The notes: a model not told the origin generated them from the sequence alone. A DNA stretch of 64,000 nucleotides from Pigmentiphaga litoralis (GCF_013408655.1 NZ_JACCBP010000002.1:620001-684000), one strand, 5' to 3'. Counted from the stretch's first letter, positions 49,891-59,336 are shown. Numbers and translations: made by a program.

Positions 49891-50874
49891 ATGAAGATCC
49901 AGCACCGTGTACTGAGCATTGCACTCCTCGCCGCCTACGCCGGTGGCGCCTTTGCGGTCGGCCCGCAGCCGGCCCCATCGCCGCGCAAGGAAACCCTGAC
50001 GATCGGGTACGTGAAGGTCGGTCACCTGTCGCCCATGATGGACGTGGCCGAGCCGCTCAAGGCCTGCAACGTCGAGGTCAAGCCGGTCGAATTCGTCCGG
50101 TATGCCGATGCGCGCACGGCCTTGCTGTCGGGGTCGGTGGACGTGTCGGGCATTGGCCCGGCCGACCTGGCGATCGCCTTGTCGCAAGGCAGCGACCGCA
50201 TCGTCGGCCTGTCAGGCGTGGCGTCGTCGCCTAAGTACCTGGTGGTCAAGAAAGGCGTGAAGCTGGAAGACTGGGCCGACCTGAAAGGCAAGCGCATCGG
50301 TATCGCGCCAGGGTCCGCCGTGTGGTTCCAGTGGGCGGCCACGCTGACCGAAAAGAACATTCCGTACACCTCGTTCACGGCCGTCAACATCCAGGGCGGC
50401 GGCACGGCCTTCGTGCAGGCGCTGGAACGCGGCGACGTCGATGCGGTGGCCGTGTGGGAACCGTTCGAATCGCAACTGGTGGCCAAGAACACCGCCTTCT
50501 TTGCACGCAAGATCGAGTACAGCCAGTCCAAGGCCGTGGGCGCCGAACTGGGCCTGCTCGCCGCCACGCGGGAAGCGCTCAAGAACAAGCCCGAGGCCTT
50601 GAAGTGCTTCATGTGGGCCTATAAAAGCGCCGAAGAAAAGATGGCGAAAGACCCCGAAGGGTTCGCGCAGGCCTATGCCAAATACACTGGCCTGCCGATC
50701 GAAGTCACGCGCGAATCGGTCAAGCTGATCAAGCTGGGCGGCGTGCTGGACCTGCCGCAGTTGCAGCGCCAGGCCAAGACCTTCAACACGCTGGGCATCA
50801 TTCCCAAGGACGTGAGCGGCACCGTCAACACGGTGTGGGATCCGTCGCTGGCCGAAGCGGTCATGAAGCGCTAA
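49891..50874 (+). CDS. ABC transporter substrate-binding protein, NMT1/SsuA type
   Basis: 327 aa. Signal peptide MKIQHRVLSIALLAAYAGGA, cut near FAVG, then ETLTIGYVKVGHLSPMM and the binding-cleft motif LLSGSVDVSGIGPADLAIAL, ending with AVWEPFESQL. AGGGGTAAGG ribosome site. It heads a complete TauABC-like importer. The ligand is probably a small anion that enters the pathway of this locus. Confidence 0.93.
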   Translation: MKIQHRVLSIALLAAYAGGAFAVGPQPAPSPRKETLTIGYVKVGHLSPMMDVAEPLKACNVEVKPVEFVRYADARTALLSGSVDVSGIGPADLAIALSQGSDRIVGLSGVASSPKYLVVKKGVKLEDWADLKGKRIGIAPGSAVWFQWAATLTEKNIPYTSFTAVNIQGGGTAFVQALERGDVDAVAVWEPFESQLVAKNTAFFARKIEYSQSKAVGAELGLLAATREALKNKPEALKCFMWAYKSAEEKMAKDPEGFAQAYAKYTGLPIEVTRESVKLIKLGGVLDLPQLQRQAKTFNTLGIIPKDVSGTVNTVWDPSLAEAVMKR

Positions 50875-50966
50875 GCACGTCGTACGGCAACCGGGCGGCG
50901 TGGAACACGCGTTGGCCCGGTGGCTATTGCGCGGCCGATTTCCGGCCGCGTTTCTGGAGAAGCTGA

Positions 50967-51815
50967 ATGACCACTTCCGTATTGAAGCCGGCAACTGTGC
51001 CGTCCGGCGCCTGGGCCGGGTCGAGCCGCGCACTGGGCCGCTTCGCACTGGGTGCCTGCGTGCCGGTGCTGATCCTGGTGCTGTGGCAACTGGTGGGCCA
51101 ATCGAGCGCCATGTCGGGCGTCGTGCCCGTGCCGATGCAGGTCGGCCGCGCCTGGTATGACTGGATGTTCGGGAATCCGGGCATGGGCTTGAACCCCTAC
51201 CTGGGCACCTGGTTCGGTAACGTGCAATACAGCACGATGCGCGTCGCGCAAGGATTCATCCTGGCCATGGCGCTGGGCATTCCGATCGGGCTGGCCATCG
51301 GCTGGAGCCGCGTCACGTCATTGATGCTGGACCCGCTGGTGCAGGGCATGCGCCCGATTCCTATCACTGCCTGGCTGCCGTTTTCGATCGCCGTGTTCGG
51401 CATCCGCGACATGGGCTCGATCTTCCTGATCTTCCTGGGCGGCTTCTACGCCATCATCGTCAACACCACCCAGGGCGCGCGCGACGTCGACCGCAATCTG
51501 GTCCGTGCCGCCCGCATGATGGGCGCGTCGTCGGGCCAGGTGCTGCGCCGCGTGGTGTTGCCGGCTGCCATGCCTTCGATCTTTACCGGGCTGCGCATCG
51601 GCCTGGGCATTTCGTGGACGGCCGTGATCGTGTCCGAAATGGTCGCGGTCAAGTCGGGCCTGGGCTATGTGCTGTGGGACGCGTATTACGTGGGCCGCAT
51701 GGACATCGTGCTGGCCGACATGGTGTCGATCGGCCTGATGGGTTTCATCAGCGATCGCCTGATCGTGCTCATCGAACGTCGCGTGCTGGTCTGGCGCATT
51801 CTGCAAAATCATTGA
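50967..51815 (+). CDS. ABC transporter permease, nitrate/sulfonate/taurine type
   Basis: 282 aa inner-membrane protein with about six hydrophobic segments and the coupling loop RAARMMGASSGQVLRRVVLP followed by AAMPSIFTGLRIGLGISW. Ribosome site TGGAGAAGC. It is distinct from the permease at 1388, so the two importers are not copies of each other. Confidence 0.95.
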   Translation: MTTSVLKPATVPSGAWAGSSRALGRFALGACVPVLILVLWQLVGQSSAMSGVVPVPMQVGRAWYDWMFGNPGMGLNPYLGTWFGNVQYSTMRVAQGFILAMALGIPIGLAIGWSRVTSLMLDPLVQGMRPIPITAWLPFSIAVFGIRDMGSIFLIFLGGFYAIIVNTTQGARDVDRNLVRAARMMGASSGQVLRRVVLPAAMPSIFTGLRIGLGISWTAVIVSEMVAVKSGLGYVLWDAYYVGRMDIVLADMVSIGLMGFISDRLIVLIERRVLVWRILQNH

Positions 51816-51822
51816 GCCCCAG

Positions 51823-52572
51823 ATGTCAGACATTTCCATTTCGCAACTGAGCAAGACCTATCCCGGCGCCACGCCGGTCCACGCCCTCGACAACATCGAC
51901 CTGCACGTCCAGGCCGGCGAATTCGTGGCCCTGCTGGGCCCGTCGGGCTGCGGCAAGTCCACGCTGCTGAACATGATCGCGGGCTTCGAGTCGGCGTCGG
52001 GCGGCAGCCTGCTGGTCGGCGGCAAGCCGGTCACCCGGCCAGGGCCGGAACGGGGCGTGGTGTTCCAGGAAGCCGCGCTGTTTCCCTGGCTGAACGTATG
52101 GGAAAACGTGATCTTCGGCCCCAAGACGGCGGGTCTGCCCAAGGCGCAGTACGAACAGCGCGCCAAGGACATGCTCGAGATCACCGGCCTGTCGGCCTTC
52201 ACCAAAGCCTTGCCCGTGCAGTTGTCGGGCGGCATGCGCCAGCGCGTGGGCATCGCCCGGGTGCTGACGCTGGGCTCGCAAGTGCTGTTGATGGACGAGC
52301 CGTTTGGCGCGCTGGATGCCCAGACCCGCCTGACCATGCAGGAATTGCTGCTGTCGGTCTGGCAGAACCTGCGGACCACGGTGGTGTTCGTCACGCACGA
52401 TATCGATGAAGCCATTCTGCTGGCGGACACCATCTACGTGATGTCGGCCCGGCCGGGGCGGATCGCCACGCGGATTCCCGTGCCGATCGAACGGCCGCGC
52501 ACGCTCGACCTGATCACGGGTGACGTGTTCAACGAGCTGAAGCGGGACATCCTGCAAAAGATGCGGCACTGA
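51823..52572 (+). CDS. ABC transporter ATP-binding protein, nitrate/sulfonate/taurine type
   Basis: 249 aa. Walker A GPSGCGKSTLLNM near residue 40, Q-loop GVVFQEAALFPW, signature LSGGMRQRVGIARVL, Walker B LLMDEPFGALD, and the H-loop FVTHDIDEAI. Seven bases after the permease stop. Confidence 0.96.
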   Translation: MSDISISQLSKTYPGATPVHALDNIDLHVQAGEFVALLGPSGCGKSTLLNMIAGFESASGGSLLVGGKPVTRPGPERGVVFQEAALFPWLNVWENVIFGPKTAGLPKAQYEQRAKDMLEITGLSAFTKALPVQLSGGMRQRVGIARVLTLGSQVLLMDEPFGALDAQTRLTMQELLLSVWQNLRTTVVFVTHDIDEAILLADTIYVMSARPGRIATRIPVPIERPRTLDLITGDVFNELKRDILQKMRH

Positions 52573-52582
52573 GGACGTGGCC

Positions 52583-54040
52583 ATGGCTGCCCTGACCGCC
52601 GGGACCTTGCCCATGGCCCGCCAACTGGCCGACATCCTGGCCCGGCCCGTGGCCGACGCCGATCGGCGCCGCGCCTTCCGGCACCTGTCGTACTGGACCG
52701 GCGCGGCGGCCCGCGTCGCCGCCGCGGAACTGGGCGAGCCGCTGTGGCAGGCCGCGAGCCTGGGCCTGCCGGTCATGTCGTCCACCGACATGGCCCACTT
52801 TCTGTTCGAGGCTTCCCTGGGCAGCCTCGATGAACTCGACGACACCCATCGCGCGGCCCTGGTCCATCCCGGCCCGGTCGTGATTCCGGTCGTGCGGCAT
52901 CTGGCCCGTGTGCTCGGCAGTTCGGCCGCGGACATGGCCGATGCCATCGTGCGGGGCTACGACGCCGCCATTCGGGCGGGGCTGTCGGTCGGCCCGGCGC
53001 ATTATGTCCAGTGGCACACGACCGCCACGTGCGGCGGATTTGGCGCGGCCGCCGCCGCGGCGTCGATGTTCGGCCTGGATGCGGCCGCCACCGCGCACGC
53101 GTTGTCGCTGGCCGCGACGCGGGCGTCCGGGCTATGGCAGATTCGCCTGGAACCGAGCGACGGCAAGCCGTGGCATACCTCGCAGGCCAGCCAGCTTGGC
53201 CTGGCTGCCGCGGCAATGGCGCGCGCCGGCCTGCGCGGCCCGGCGCACGCGTTCGAGGGTGACAAGGGCTTCTTCAAGGTCATGTGTCCCGACGCGCAGC
53301 CCGACCGGCTGGTGTCCGATCCGCAGGGCGCATGGCGACTGCACGAGACCAGCTTCAAGCCCTGGCCGGCCTGCCGCCACGCGCATCCGGCGATGGCGGC
53401 GGCGCTGGCGGCACGCGCCGCGTTCGGTGCCACCGGCGCGGCGTCGCCGGCAAGCCGCGGCGTCAGCCTGGACTCCGGCCGTGCCGCGACGCCAGAAGCC
53501 ACTCCGCCCGCCACCCCGCCCGCCATCACCTCGATCATCGTCCAGACCTACCCCGACGCCATTGCTTTCTGTGATGCGCCGTCGCCGACCGACCTGCAGC
53601 AGGCGCGCTTCAGCCTGCAGCACGCCGTGGCGATCACCTTGCTGCGCGGGTCCCCGGGCTTCGACGCCTTTGAAGCCGGGGCGCGCCAGGATCCCGACGT
53701 CGCCCGGCTGCGCGCCAAGGTCACCCTGGCTGTCTCCCCAGCCATGACGCAGGCCTACCCCGCCCACTTCGGGGCAAGCCTGGCGTTCACGATGGCAGAC
53801 GGGACGACCCGTTCCTTCGACGCCCCCGACGCCCCAGGCGATCCGGAATGCCCGCTCTCCGATGGCGAACTGGATGCACTGATCGAGCGCCTGCTGCGCG
53901 CCGGCGCCTGGTCGGACGACGCCGTGCGCCTGCACCAGGATCGTTACGCCGACCTGTGGACGCCAGCCGGCGCATCAGGCGTAGTAGACGGATTAGGCGA
54001 TGGCGCAACACTTGCCATGCCGCTGCGCAGCCACGCCTGA
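52583..54040 (+). CDS. MmgE/PrpD family protein
   Basis: 485 aa. Features of the 2-methylcitrate dehydratase/iminodisuccinate epimerase superfamily: HPGPVVIPVVRHLARVLG, AIVRGYDAAIRAG, WHTTATCGGFGAAAAAASMF, FEGDKGFFKV, then FKPWPACRHAHPAMAAALA. Such enzymes dehydrate or isomerise tricarboxylic or dicarboxylic acids. An Ala/Pro/Thr-rich stretch of about 25 residues (residues 295-315) interrupts the C-terminal domain. The ATG at 52583 is taken over the GTG at 52577. Ten bases after the ATPase stop, so it closes the rightward arm. Confidence 0.87.
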   Translation: MAALTAGTLPMARQLADILARPVADADRRRAFRHLSYWTGAAARVAAAELGEPLWQAASLGLPVMSSTDMAHFLFEASLGSLDELDDTHRAALVHPGPVVIPVVRHLARVLGSSAADMADAIVRGYDAAIRAGLSVGPAHYVQWHTTATCGGFGAAAAAASMFGLDAAATAHALSLAATRASGLWQIRLEPSDGKPWHTSQASQLGLAAAAMARAGLRGPAHAFEGDKGFFKVMCPDAQPDRLVSDPQGAWRLHETSFKPWPACRHAHPAMAAALAARAAFGATGAASPASRGVSLDSGRAATPEATPPATPPAITSIIVQTYPDAIAFCDAPSPTDLQQARFSLQHAVAITLLRGSPGFDAFEAGARQDPDVARLRAKVTLAVSPAMTQAYPAHFGASLAFTMADGTTRSFDAPDAPGDPECPLSDGELDALIERLLRAGAWSDDAVRLHQDRYADLWTPAGASGVVDGLGDGATLAMPLRSHA

Positions 54041-54170
54041 CCCCTGCTGATCCGTGGGAAATGCAGTGCTGGCGCGGACTGCGTCAGGGCACGCCTTGGC
54101 ACCCGTTGATCCGGTCGCCTCGCCGTAACGTACTGGGGCTTCATCCCGCTTCAACCCATGGATTATCCTT

Positions 54171-55973
54171 GTGGCTACCATCATCGGATACCACCGGGAC
54201 ATCATGCGCGACGACGCAGAAAGGGAACAGGCGCGCCTGGATGTGTTGCACGCGCTCGATCTGCTGGACATCGTGCATGACGAGAATTTCGATCAGATCA
54301 CGCGGCTGGCGGCCTTCTGTTTCGACATGCCGGTAGTGCTCATTTCCCTGGTGGATCGCGATCGGCAGAAGTTCATGTCGCGGGTCGGGACCGACTTGAC
54401 CGGCACGGCGCGCGAAGTCTCCATCTGCGCCCACGCCATCCAGCAACGCGGCCTGTTCGAGGTCGCCGACCTGACCACCGACACCCGCTTTTCCAGCAAC
54501 CCGCTCGTCATTGACAGCCCCGGTATCCAGTTCTATGCCGGCGCCCCGCTGGTGACCGACTCGGGGCATGCCATCGGCACCCTCTGCCTGATCGATTTCC
54601 GCCCTCGCAGCCTGACGGATATCGAGCGTACACACTTGTTGTCCCTGGCCCAGATGGTCATGACGCAGGTGGCGCTGCGCCAGGTGGTGGGCCATCGCGA
54701 CGCGGTCAGCGGCCTGCCCAACCGCCAGCAGTTCGTGCGCCACCTGCAGGCGCTTCCCACCCTGTACCGCGGCGAAGACCGGTTGCTGGTGCTGATCGAA
54801 GTCATGGATCTGGCCCGCGCCATCGACATGGGGCAGGCGCTCAGCATCAAGGCGGTCGAAACCCTGATCTACGAAGTGGGCGTCAATGTCAGCAAGCATC
54901 TGGCGGGCGTCGCCACGCTGTATCACGTGGGCACCAGCCGCTATGCCTTCGTGATGGCGAACGATCGCACGACGGATCATCACGCCTTCCTGACCGAACT
55001 GATTGCCGTGGCCAGCCGCACGCTGGTGATCGAATCGGTGCCGCTGCAGCCCGATGTGCACCTGGGCCTGGTCGAACTGCGGCTGGAAGACGGCGGCCTG
55101 GGGGATGCGCTGCGGCAGGCCATGAGCGCGGTCACCGCGTCGTTGAAGGAACACCGTCCGTGGACCTGGTACGACGCCGATCGCGACGCGCGCTTTCGCC
55201 GCAACTTCCGGCTGGCCGTCGACATGCCCCGGGCGTTGGCCGAGCATCAGCTGTATCTGGTCTACCAGCCGCGGGTGGACCTGACCTCGGGCCGGGTCAC
55301 GGCAGTCGAAGCCTTGCTGAGGTGGGCGCATCCCAGGCTAGGGGAAGTCGGCCCGGCCGAATTCATTCCGGTGGTCGAGCGCACGGCCCTGATGCAGCCG
55401 CTGACCTTGTGGGTCGTGGACGCGGCCCTGGCGCAACTGGCGCGGTGGTCTTCCACCTGCCCGGACCTGCGTGTGTCGGTCAATCTGTCGGCGCGGGATT
55501 TCGACGGGGACGCCTTGCCGGATGCCTTGCGCGACGCCTGCGCACGGCACGGCATTGCCCCCGATCGGCTGGAAGTCGAAGTGACGGAAGGGGAGTGGCT
55601 GTACCGCAATGCATCCGTCGCGCGGCAACTGGCCGACATGGTGGCCGATGGCGTGAACCTGGCGATCGATGACTTTGGCACGGGCTACAGCAACTTCGGC
55701 TACCTGAGCGACATCCCGGCCAGCATCGTCAAGCTCGACCAGAGCCTGGTGCGGCACCTGCCCGACATCCCACGCGACCAGCACATCACGCGCGCGATCC
55801 TGGACCTGGCCCGCGACCTGGGCTATCGCACCGTGGCCGAAGGCGTGGAAGATGCGCGCACCCTGCGCCTGCTGCAGGACTGGCAGTGTGACGAGGCGCA
55901 GGGCTATTACCTGTCGCGGCCGATCCCGGCGTCAGACATCGACGCCTTCGTTCGCGAGTATCGCGGCGGATAG
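54171..55973 (+). CDS. GAF - degenerate GGDEF - EAL protein (cyclic-di-GMP phosphodiesterase)
   Basis: 600 aa. GAF domain about 25-165, GGDEF-like domain about 170-330, EAL domain about 350-600. The GGDEF motif is lost (TSRYAF at that place), so no cyclase activity is expected. The EAL site looks complete: VEALLRW, LSVNLSARDF-like strand, IDDFGTGYSNFGYL and KLDQSLV, fitting hydrolysis of cyclic-di-GMP. No transmembrane segment. A GTG start at 54171 or ATG at 54204 are both possible; neither has a strong ribosome site. Its stop is 14 bases from that of convergent ohr. Confidence 0.92.
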   Translation: MATIIGYHRDIMRDDAEREQARLDVLHALDLLDIVHDENFDQITRLAAFCFDMPVVLISLVDRDRQKFMSRVGTDLTGTAREVSICAHAIQQRGLFEVADLTTDTRFSSNPLVIDSPGIQFYAGAPLVTDSGHAIGTLCLIDFRPRSLTDIERTHLLSLAQMVMTQVALRQVVGHRDAVSGLPNRQQFVRHLQALPTLYRGEDRLLVLIEVMDLARAIDMGQALSIKAVETLIYEVGVNVSKHLAGVATLYHVGTSRYAFVMANDRTTDHHAFLTELIAVASRTLVIESVPLQPDVHLGLVELRLEDGGLGDALRQAMSAVTASLKEHRPWTWYDADRDARFRRNFRLAVDMPRALAEHQLYLVYQPRVDLTSGRVTAVEALLRWAHPRLGEVGPAEFIPVVERTALMQPLTLWVVDAALAQLARWSSTCPDLRVSVNLSARDFDGDALPDALRDACARHGIAPDRLEVEVTEGEWLYRNASVARQLADMVADGVNLAIDDFGTGYSNFGYLSDIPASIVKLDQSLVRHLPDIPRDQHITRAILDLARDLGYRTVAEGVEDARTLRLLQDWQCDEAQGYYLSRPIPASDIDAFVREYRGG

Positions 55974-55987
55974 CAATCTGCCCGCGT

Positions 55988-56413
55988 TTACAGGATCGTC
56001 AGGGTGACGTCGATGTTGCCGCGCGTTGCGTTCGAATACGGGCACACGATGTGGGCGGCGTTCACCAGGCGTTCGGCTTCGTCACGGGCGAGGCCTGGCA
56101 GGGCGATCTGCAGTTCCACCTGGATGCCGAAGCCGGTCGGGATCGGGCCGATGCTGACTGCACCATGGACGGTAGTCGCAGCCGGAACGGCGATCTTGTC
56201 GCGGCCGCCAACAAATTTCATGGCGCCCAGGAAGCATGCCGAGTAGCCCGCCGCGAACAGCTGCTCCGGGTTGGTGCCTTCGGCGCCGTTGCCGCCCAGT
56301 TCGCGCGGGGTGGTCAGCTTGACGTCGAGCACGTTGTCGGAAGACACGGCACGGCCTTCACGGCCTCCGGTAGCGGTAGCGTTGGCGGTATACAGGACTT
56401 TATCGAGCGACAT
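55988..56413 (-). CDS. ohr: Organic hydroperoxide resistance protein Ohr
   Basis: 141 aa OsmC/Ohr fold. The two redox cysteines are Cys60 ([12 protein letters not shown]) and Cys124 ([14 protein letters not shown]), with Arg21 for peroxide activation. It reduces organic hydroperoxides using lipoylated partners. The start at 56413 gives the usual [17 protein letters not shown]; the longer frame to 56473 is rejected because it would run through the operator region. Regulated most likely by the OhrR encoded next to it. Confidence 0.96.
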   Translation of the reverse strand: MSLDKVLYTANATATGGREGRAVSSDNVLDVKLTTPRELGGNGAEGTNPEQLFAAGYSACFLGAMKFVGGRDKIAVPAATTVHGAVSIGPIPTGFGIQVELQIALPGLARDEAERLVNAAHIVCPYSNATRGNIDVTLTIL

Positions 56414-56445
56414 GGTGATTCCTTGAAGATTATATTGTTGGTGAA

Positions 56446-56467
56446 TAAATCGCGTGCTATTTAAATA
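56446..56467. promoter_or_regulatory. OhrR operator in front of ohr
   Basis: AAATCGCGTGCTATTTAAATA; the same sequence, in inverted orientation and with four to six changes, lies in front of ohrR (56971-56991). The common form is ATCGCRYGCTATYTAAWAT. Confidence 0.65.
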
Positions 56468-56474
56468 AGCCAAT

Positions 56475-56499
56475 AAAAAACCGGGTGGGTCGGCCCGGT
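56475..56499 (-). terminator. Rho-independent terminator of ohrR
   Basis: On the - strand ACCGGG-(CCGACCCA)-CCCGGT followed by TTTTTT. The stem begins within the ohrR stop codon. Confidence 0.85.
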
Positions 56500-56963
56500 C
56501 AGCCGTTCTGGATCAGTCGGGCACGCAGGCCCGCCAGTTGGCGAGTCATGGTGTCCAGTTCATCGATACTGCATTCGGTTGCGCAAAACACACCCGTCGG
56601 GACCCCGATGGCCTGCTCGCGCAGGTCTCGCCCGGTGTCGGTCAATGACACGATGACTTGACGTTCATCGTGCGCAGCCCGCACCCGGCTCACCAGACCC
56701 GCCGCCTCAAGCCGCTTCAGCAGCGGGGTGAGCGTGGCCGAGTCCAGGAACAGATGCTCGCCAATCTCGGACACCGTCACAGCGTCTTTTTCCCACAGCA
56801 CCAGCATGACCAGGTATTGCGGGTAGGTCAGGTTCAGGTCCTTGAGCAGCTTGCGATACACCTTGCTCATGGCCAGCGAGGTGGAATACAGGGCAAAACA
56901 CAGCTGGCCGTCGAGCGCCAGAAGATTGCGGGTTGCCGGATCGGGCAATGTCTTCGTGTCCAT
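56499..56963 (-). CDS. ohrR: MarR-family peroxide sensor OhrR
   Basis: 154 aa. Winged-helix MarR fold with [23 protein letters not shown]-type recognition helix. With the ATG at 56963 the cysteines fall at 22, 127 and 131, the positions I recall for Xanthomonas OhrR, where Cys22 senses hydroperoxide and Cys127 forms the disulfide. This numbering is the main reason for choosing that start; longer frames would run into the operator and the ZIP gene. It should repress ohr and itself until oxidised. Confidence 0.95.
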   Translation of the reverse strand: MDTKTLPDPATRNLLALDGQLCFALYSTSLAMSKVYRKLLKDLNLTYPQYLVMLVLWEKDAVTVSEIGEHLFLDSATLTPLLKRLEAAGLVSRVRAAHDERQVIVSLTDTGRDLREQAIGVPTGVFCATECSIDELDTMTRQLAGLRARLIQNG

Positions 56964-56970
56964 GGCTTGC

Positions 56971-56991
56971 ATATTAGATAGCGTGCGATTG
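56971..56991. promoter_or_regulatory. OhrR operator in front of ohrR
   Basis: ATATTAGATAGCGTGCGATTG, the inverted counterpart of the site before ohr. It ends eight bases upstream of the ohrR start codon, as expected for autorepression. Confidence 0.6.
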
Positions 56992-57058
56992 AATGTCAAA
57001 CGATTTGATTGTGCAGAGTCGGAAAGGTCGTCGGCACGGTGGTCGTTGCGGTCGTCGT

Positions 57059-57976
57059 TCATGACAGGGCCGTATCCAGCAGCATCATCACCACAAAGCC
57101 CAGCATCAGGCCCACCGTGGCGCAGGTCTCGTGCCCCTGGCGATGCGATTCGGGAATGATTTCGTGGCTTATCACGAACAGCATGGCGCCTGCGGCCATG
57201 GCCAGGCCCCAGGGCAGCAGGCCTGCCGACAGGCCGATCGCCGCGGCGCCGAACACAGCCGCGATTGGTTCGATCAGCCCCGACAGAATCCCCAGCCCCA
57301 CGGCGGTCAGCTTGCGGTAGCCCACGCCGCGCAGGGCCATGGCCACGACCAGGCCTTCCGGCATGTCCTGAATCGAAATGCCGGTGGCCAGCGCCTGCGC
57401 GCCCAGCGTGTCGGTGCCGCCAAAGGCCACGCCGATCGCCATGCCTTCAGGCAGGTTGTGCAAGGTGATGGCCAGCACGAACAGCCACACGCGTTTCATG
57501 GCGCGGGCGCTCGGACCTTCCAGACCCTTCACGAAGTGTTCGTGCGGCACCAGCCGGTCCAGCAGCAACAGCAGCAGGGCGCCCACCAGGATGCCGCCGC
57601 CCACGATCCCGCCCGCACCCCACGCCCCGGCGCCTTGCGCCTTGGCCGCGGCAATGCCCGGGATCACCAATGAAAACGCGCTGGCGGCAAGCATCACGCC
57701 CGCGCCAAAGCCCATCACGGAGTCGGACACGCGTTGGGAAAAAGTCTGGGACAGCGCCACGGGCACGGTGCCCAGGGCCGTCGCGAAGGCGGCAAGCGAA
57801 CCCGCCAGCAACGCGTCCTGCACCCGCGGGTTTTGCGCCGCGAGCCAAAAATAGAGGTCGCCCAGCAGCACCATGACACCGGTCGCGACAATGCCGAAGC
57901 CGAGCAGCCGCCGCCACGTCCAGGCGGAAGGATGATCCGGGCGTTTACCGGAAGACTCCAGGGCAGAGCTGTCCAT
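57059..57976 (-). CDS. ZIP-family metal transporter
   Basis: 305 aa inner-membrane protein with about eight hydrophobic segments. ZIP metal-site motifs [15 protein letters not shown] and, in the next helix, [11 protein letters not shown], then HEIIPES. Imports zinc or a related divalent metal; the GufA-like form is likely given its length. GAGGAG ribosome site. It is 96 bases upstream of ohrR in the same direction. Confidence 0.93.
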   Translation of the reverse strand: MDSSALESSGKRPDHPSAWTWRRLLGFGIVATGVMVLLGDLYFWLAAQNPRVQDALLAGSLAAFATALGTVPVALSQTFSQRVSDSVMGFGAGVMLAASAFSLVIPGIAAAKAQGAGAWGAGGIVGGGILVGALLLLLLDRLVPHEHFVKGLEGPSARAMKRVWLFVLAITLHNLPEGMAIGVAFGGTDTLGAQALATGISIQDMPEGLVVAMALRGVGYRKLTAVGLGILSGLIEPIAAVFGAAAIGLSAGLLPWGLAMAAGAMLFVISHEIIPESHRQGHETCATVGLMLGFVVMMLLDTALS

Positions 57977-58024
57977 GTCGGACTCCTCGCTGACGGGTGG
58001 TCAGGGTGTGCGGGGAACGTGCGG

Positions 58025-58069
58025 AAAAAAGGGCAGGGCGCGCGGCGGTGCAAGCACTTGCCGCGCGCC
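58025..58069 (-). terminator. Hairpin terminator after the ferritin-like gene
   Basis: On the - strand a perfect 10-bp stem GGCGCGCGGC / GCCGCGCGCC with a 13-base loop, then CTGCCC and TTTTTT. The six bases between stem and T-run weaken the match slightly. Confidence 0.75.
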
Positions 58070-58082
58070 ATCCTTCATGACA

Positions 58083-59039
58083 TCAGTTAGGCGCGCTCAT
58101 CGCAAGCGTTCCGTTGACCCCTGCAGGGAAAAACCCACCCTGCGTCACGGCGGCCTTGTTCAGGAACACGATGTTCAGCACCTGGCCCGGCGTGCGGCTG
58201 TAGGCGATGCCATTGGCATCCAGCGGCACGATGTTGGACACGGTAGCGGTCCCGATGCCCTGGTCCAGATCGGTGGCACCATCCAGCGAATCGCGGGCAT
58301 CCGAAATGGCTTGCGCTTGAGATGTCAGGCCCTTCGAGTACAGCACCGCGCGGACCAGGCCGGCGTGATAGGCCTCGGCCGCCAGGATGCCGGCCGCGGC
58401 TTCCAGGAAGGTCTTGTTCTGGATCAGCGGCGATGCGCCCTTGTACGCCGTCACACCCACGTCTTCGAAAATGTAGGCGCCCAGCAGGAAGCTGTTGTCG
58501 TCGGCGTACGGATCGAAGGTCTGGCCGGCGGTGATCAGGCCGGCGGCACGCGCCGCGACCGAGAACGCACCGGTTGCACTGGCGCCGTCAATGTTGATGG
58601 CAGGTTGCGCCACGGCAGCCGAGCCCAGGGCGGCACGCAGGAAAGCGACGTGAGCGACTTCGTCGTCCGCGATTTCCTTGGCGTATGCAGCCACCAGCGG
58701 ATCCTTGAACGGGACGATGTGCCCGCCGCTGACCGCGCCTTGGCGTCCGGCACCCGTCAGCAGGTTGGCCGGCAGGGTCCGGCCGTAGGCGGCCATCTGA
58801 TAGAACTGGGCTTCCAGGTATTCCAGGTTCAGTGCGAAGTTCAGGATTTCGGGATCGGTTGGGCCGGTCTGCGCGACAGCGTCGTCGCCTGAACTGCCGC
58901 AGGCGCCAAGGATGACACCCGTTGCCAGCCCGGCGGTCAGGCCGGCGGACTTCCGGAAGAAGTGCCGGCGTTGCTCTTGTTTGCGTACCCGCTTGTCGAG
59001 CAGGTCGATGATGGCATTGTCGTTGTCGTTCTGGAACAT
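58083..59039 (-). CDS. Exported ferritin-like domain protein (Ferritin_2 type)
   Basis: 318 aa. The N-terminus has RRHFFRKSAGLTAGLATGV then LGACGSSGDD: a twin-arginine-like start combined with a lipobox cysteine, so a lipid-anchored exported protein is possible. The rest matches ferritin-like bundles: ILNFALNLEYLEAQFY, DDEVAHVAFLRAALG and LAAEAYHAGLVRAVL supply the Glu/His metal ligands. The start at 59039 follows CAGGAG. Function in Proteobacteria is unclear; it may help against desiccation or metal stress. Confidence 0.85.
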   Translation of the reverse strand: MFQNDNDNAIIDLLDKRVRKQEQRRHFFRKSAGLTAGLATGVILGACGSSGDDAVAQTGPTDPEILNFALNLEYLEAQFYQMAAYGRTLPANLLTGAGRQGAVSGGHIVPFKDPLVAAYAKEIADDEVAHVAFLRAALGSAAVAQPAINIDGASATGAFSVAARAAGLITAGQTFDPYADDNSFLLGAYIFEDVGVTAYKGASPLIQNKTFLEAAAGILAAEAYHAGLVRAVLYSKGLTSQAQAISDARDSLDGATDLDQGIGTATVSNIVPLDANGIAYSRTPGQVLNIVFLNKAAVTQGGFFPAGVNGTLAMSAPN

Positions 59040-59336
59040 CGTGGATACTCCTGGAGAACTCACTGAGAGACACGGTGCGCAAGGGCGCGGAAGGTCTCTT
59101 TCGCCGGATGGCGGGCCAGGCGCAGACGGGTCCGGGGGCGCATCGCGCGTGTGCGAGGCAGCCGCTCGGGCGGGCCGGTGTCGGTATGAGTGCTAACCGC
59201 CAGGAAACGGCGCAGATGCAGGGGTAAACACCATGAGATGGATCGAAATGCTACGACTTCTCACCTGGAGGTCACGCAAAGGGCAACCGGGATGACGGGG
59301 GATGCGCCGTCATGCATAAAAGTGCGCTCCAGCGGT
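59040..59336. other. 297-base intergenic region
   Basis: Leader of the ferritin-like gene on the left and the region downstream of phhA on the right. I see no gene, dyad or terminator beyond the CAGGAG ribosome site of the ferritin-like gene. Confidence 0.6.

Noticed and set aside
47908-50187. 759-codon open frame on the minus strand
   Set aside because: Runs across three well-supported + strand genes; typical high-GC antisense frame.
56964-57062. Longer OhrR start
   Set aside because: It would overlap the ZIP gene and the operator; starting at 56963 puts the cysteines at the expected 22, 127 and 131.
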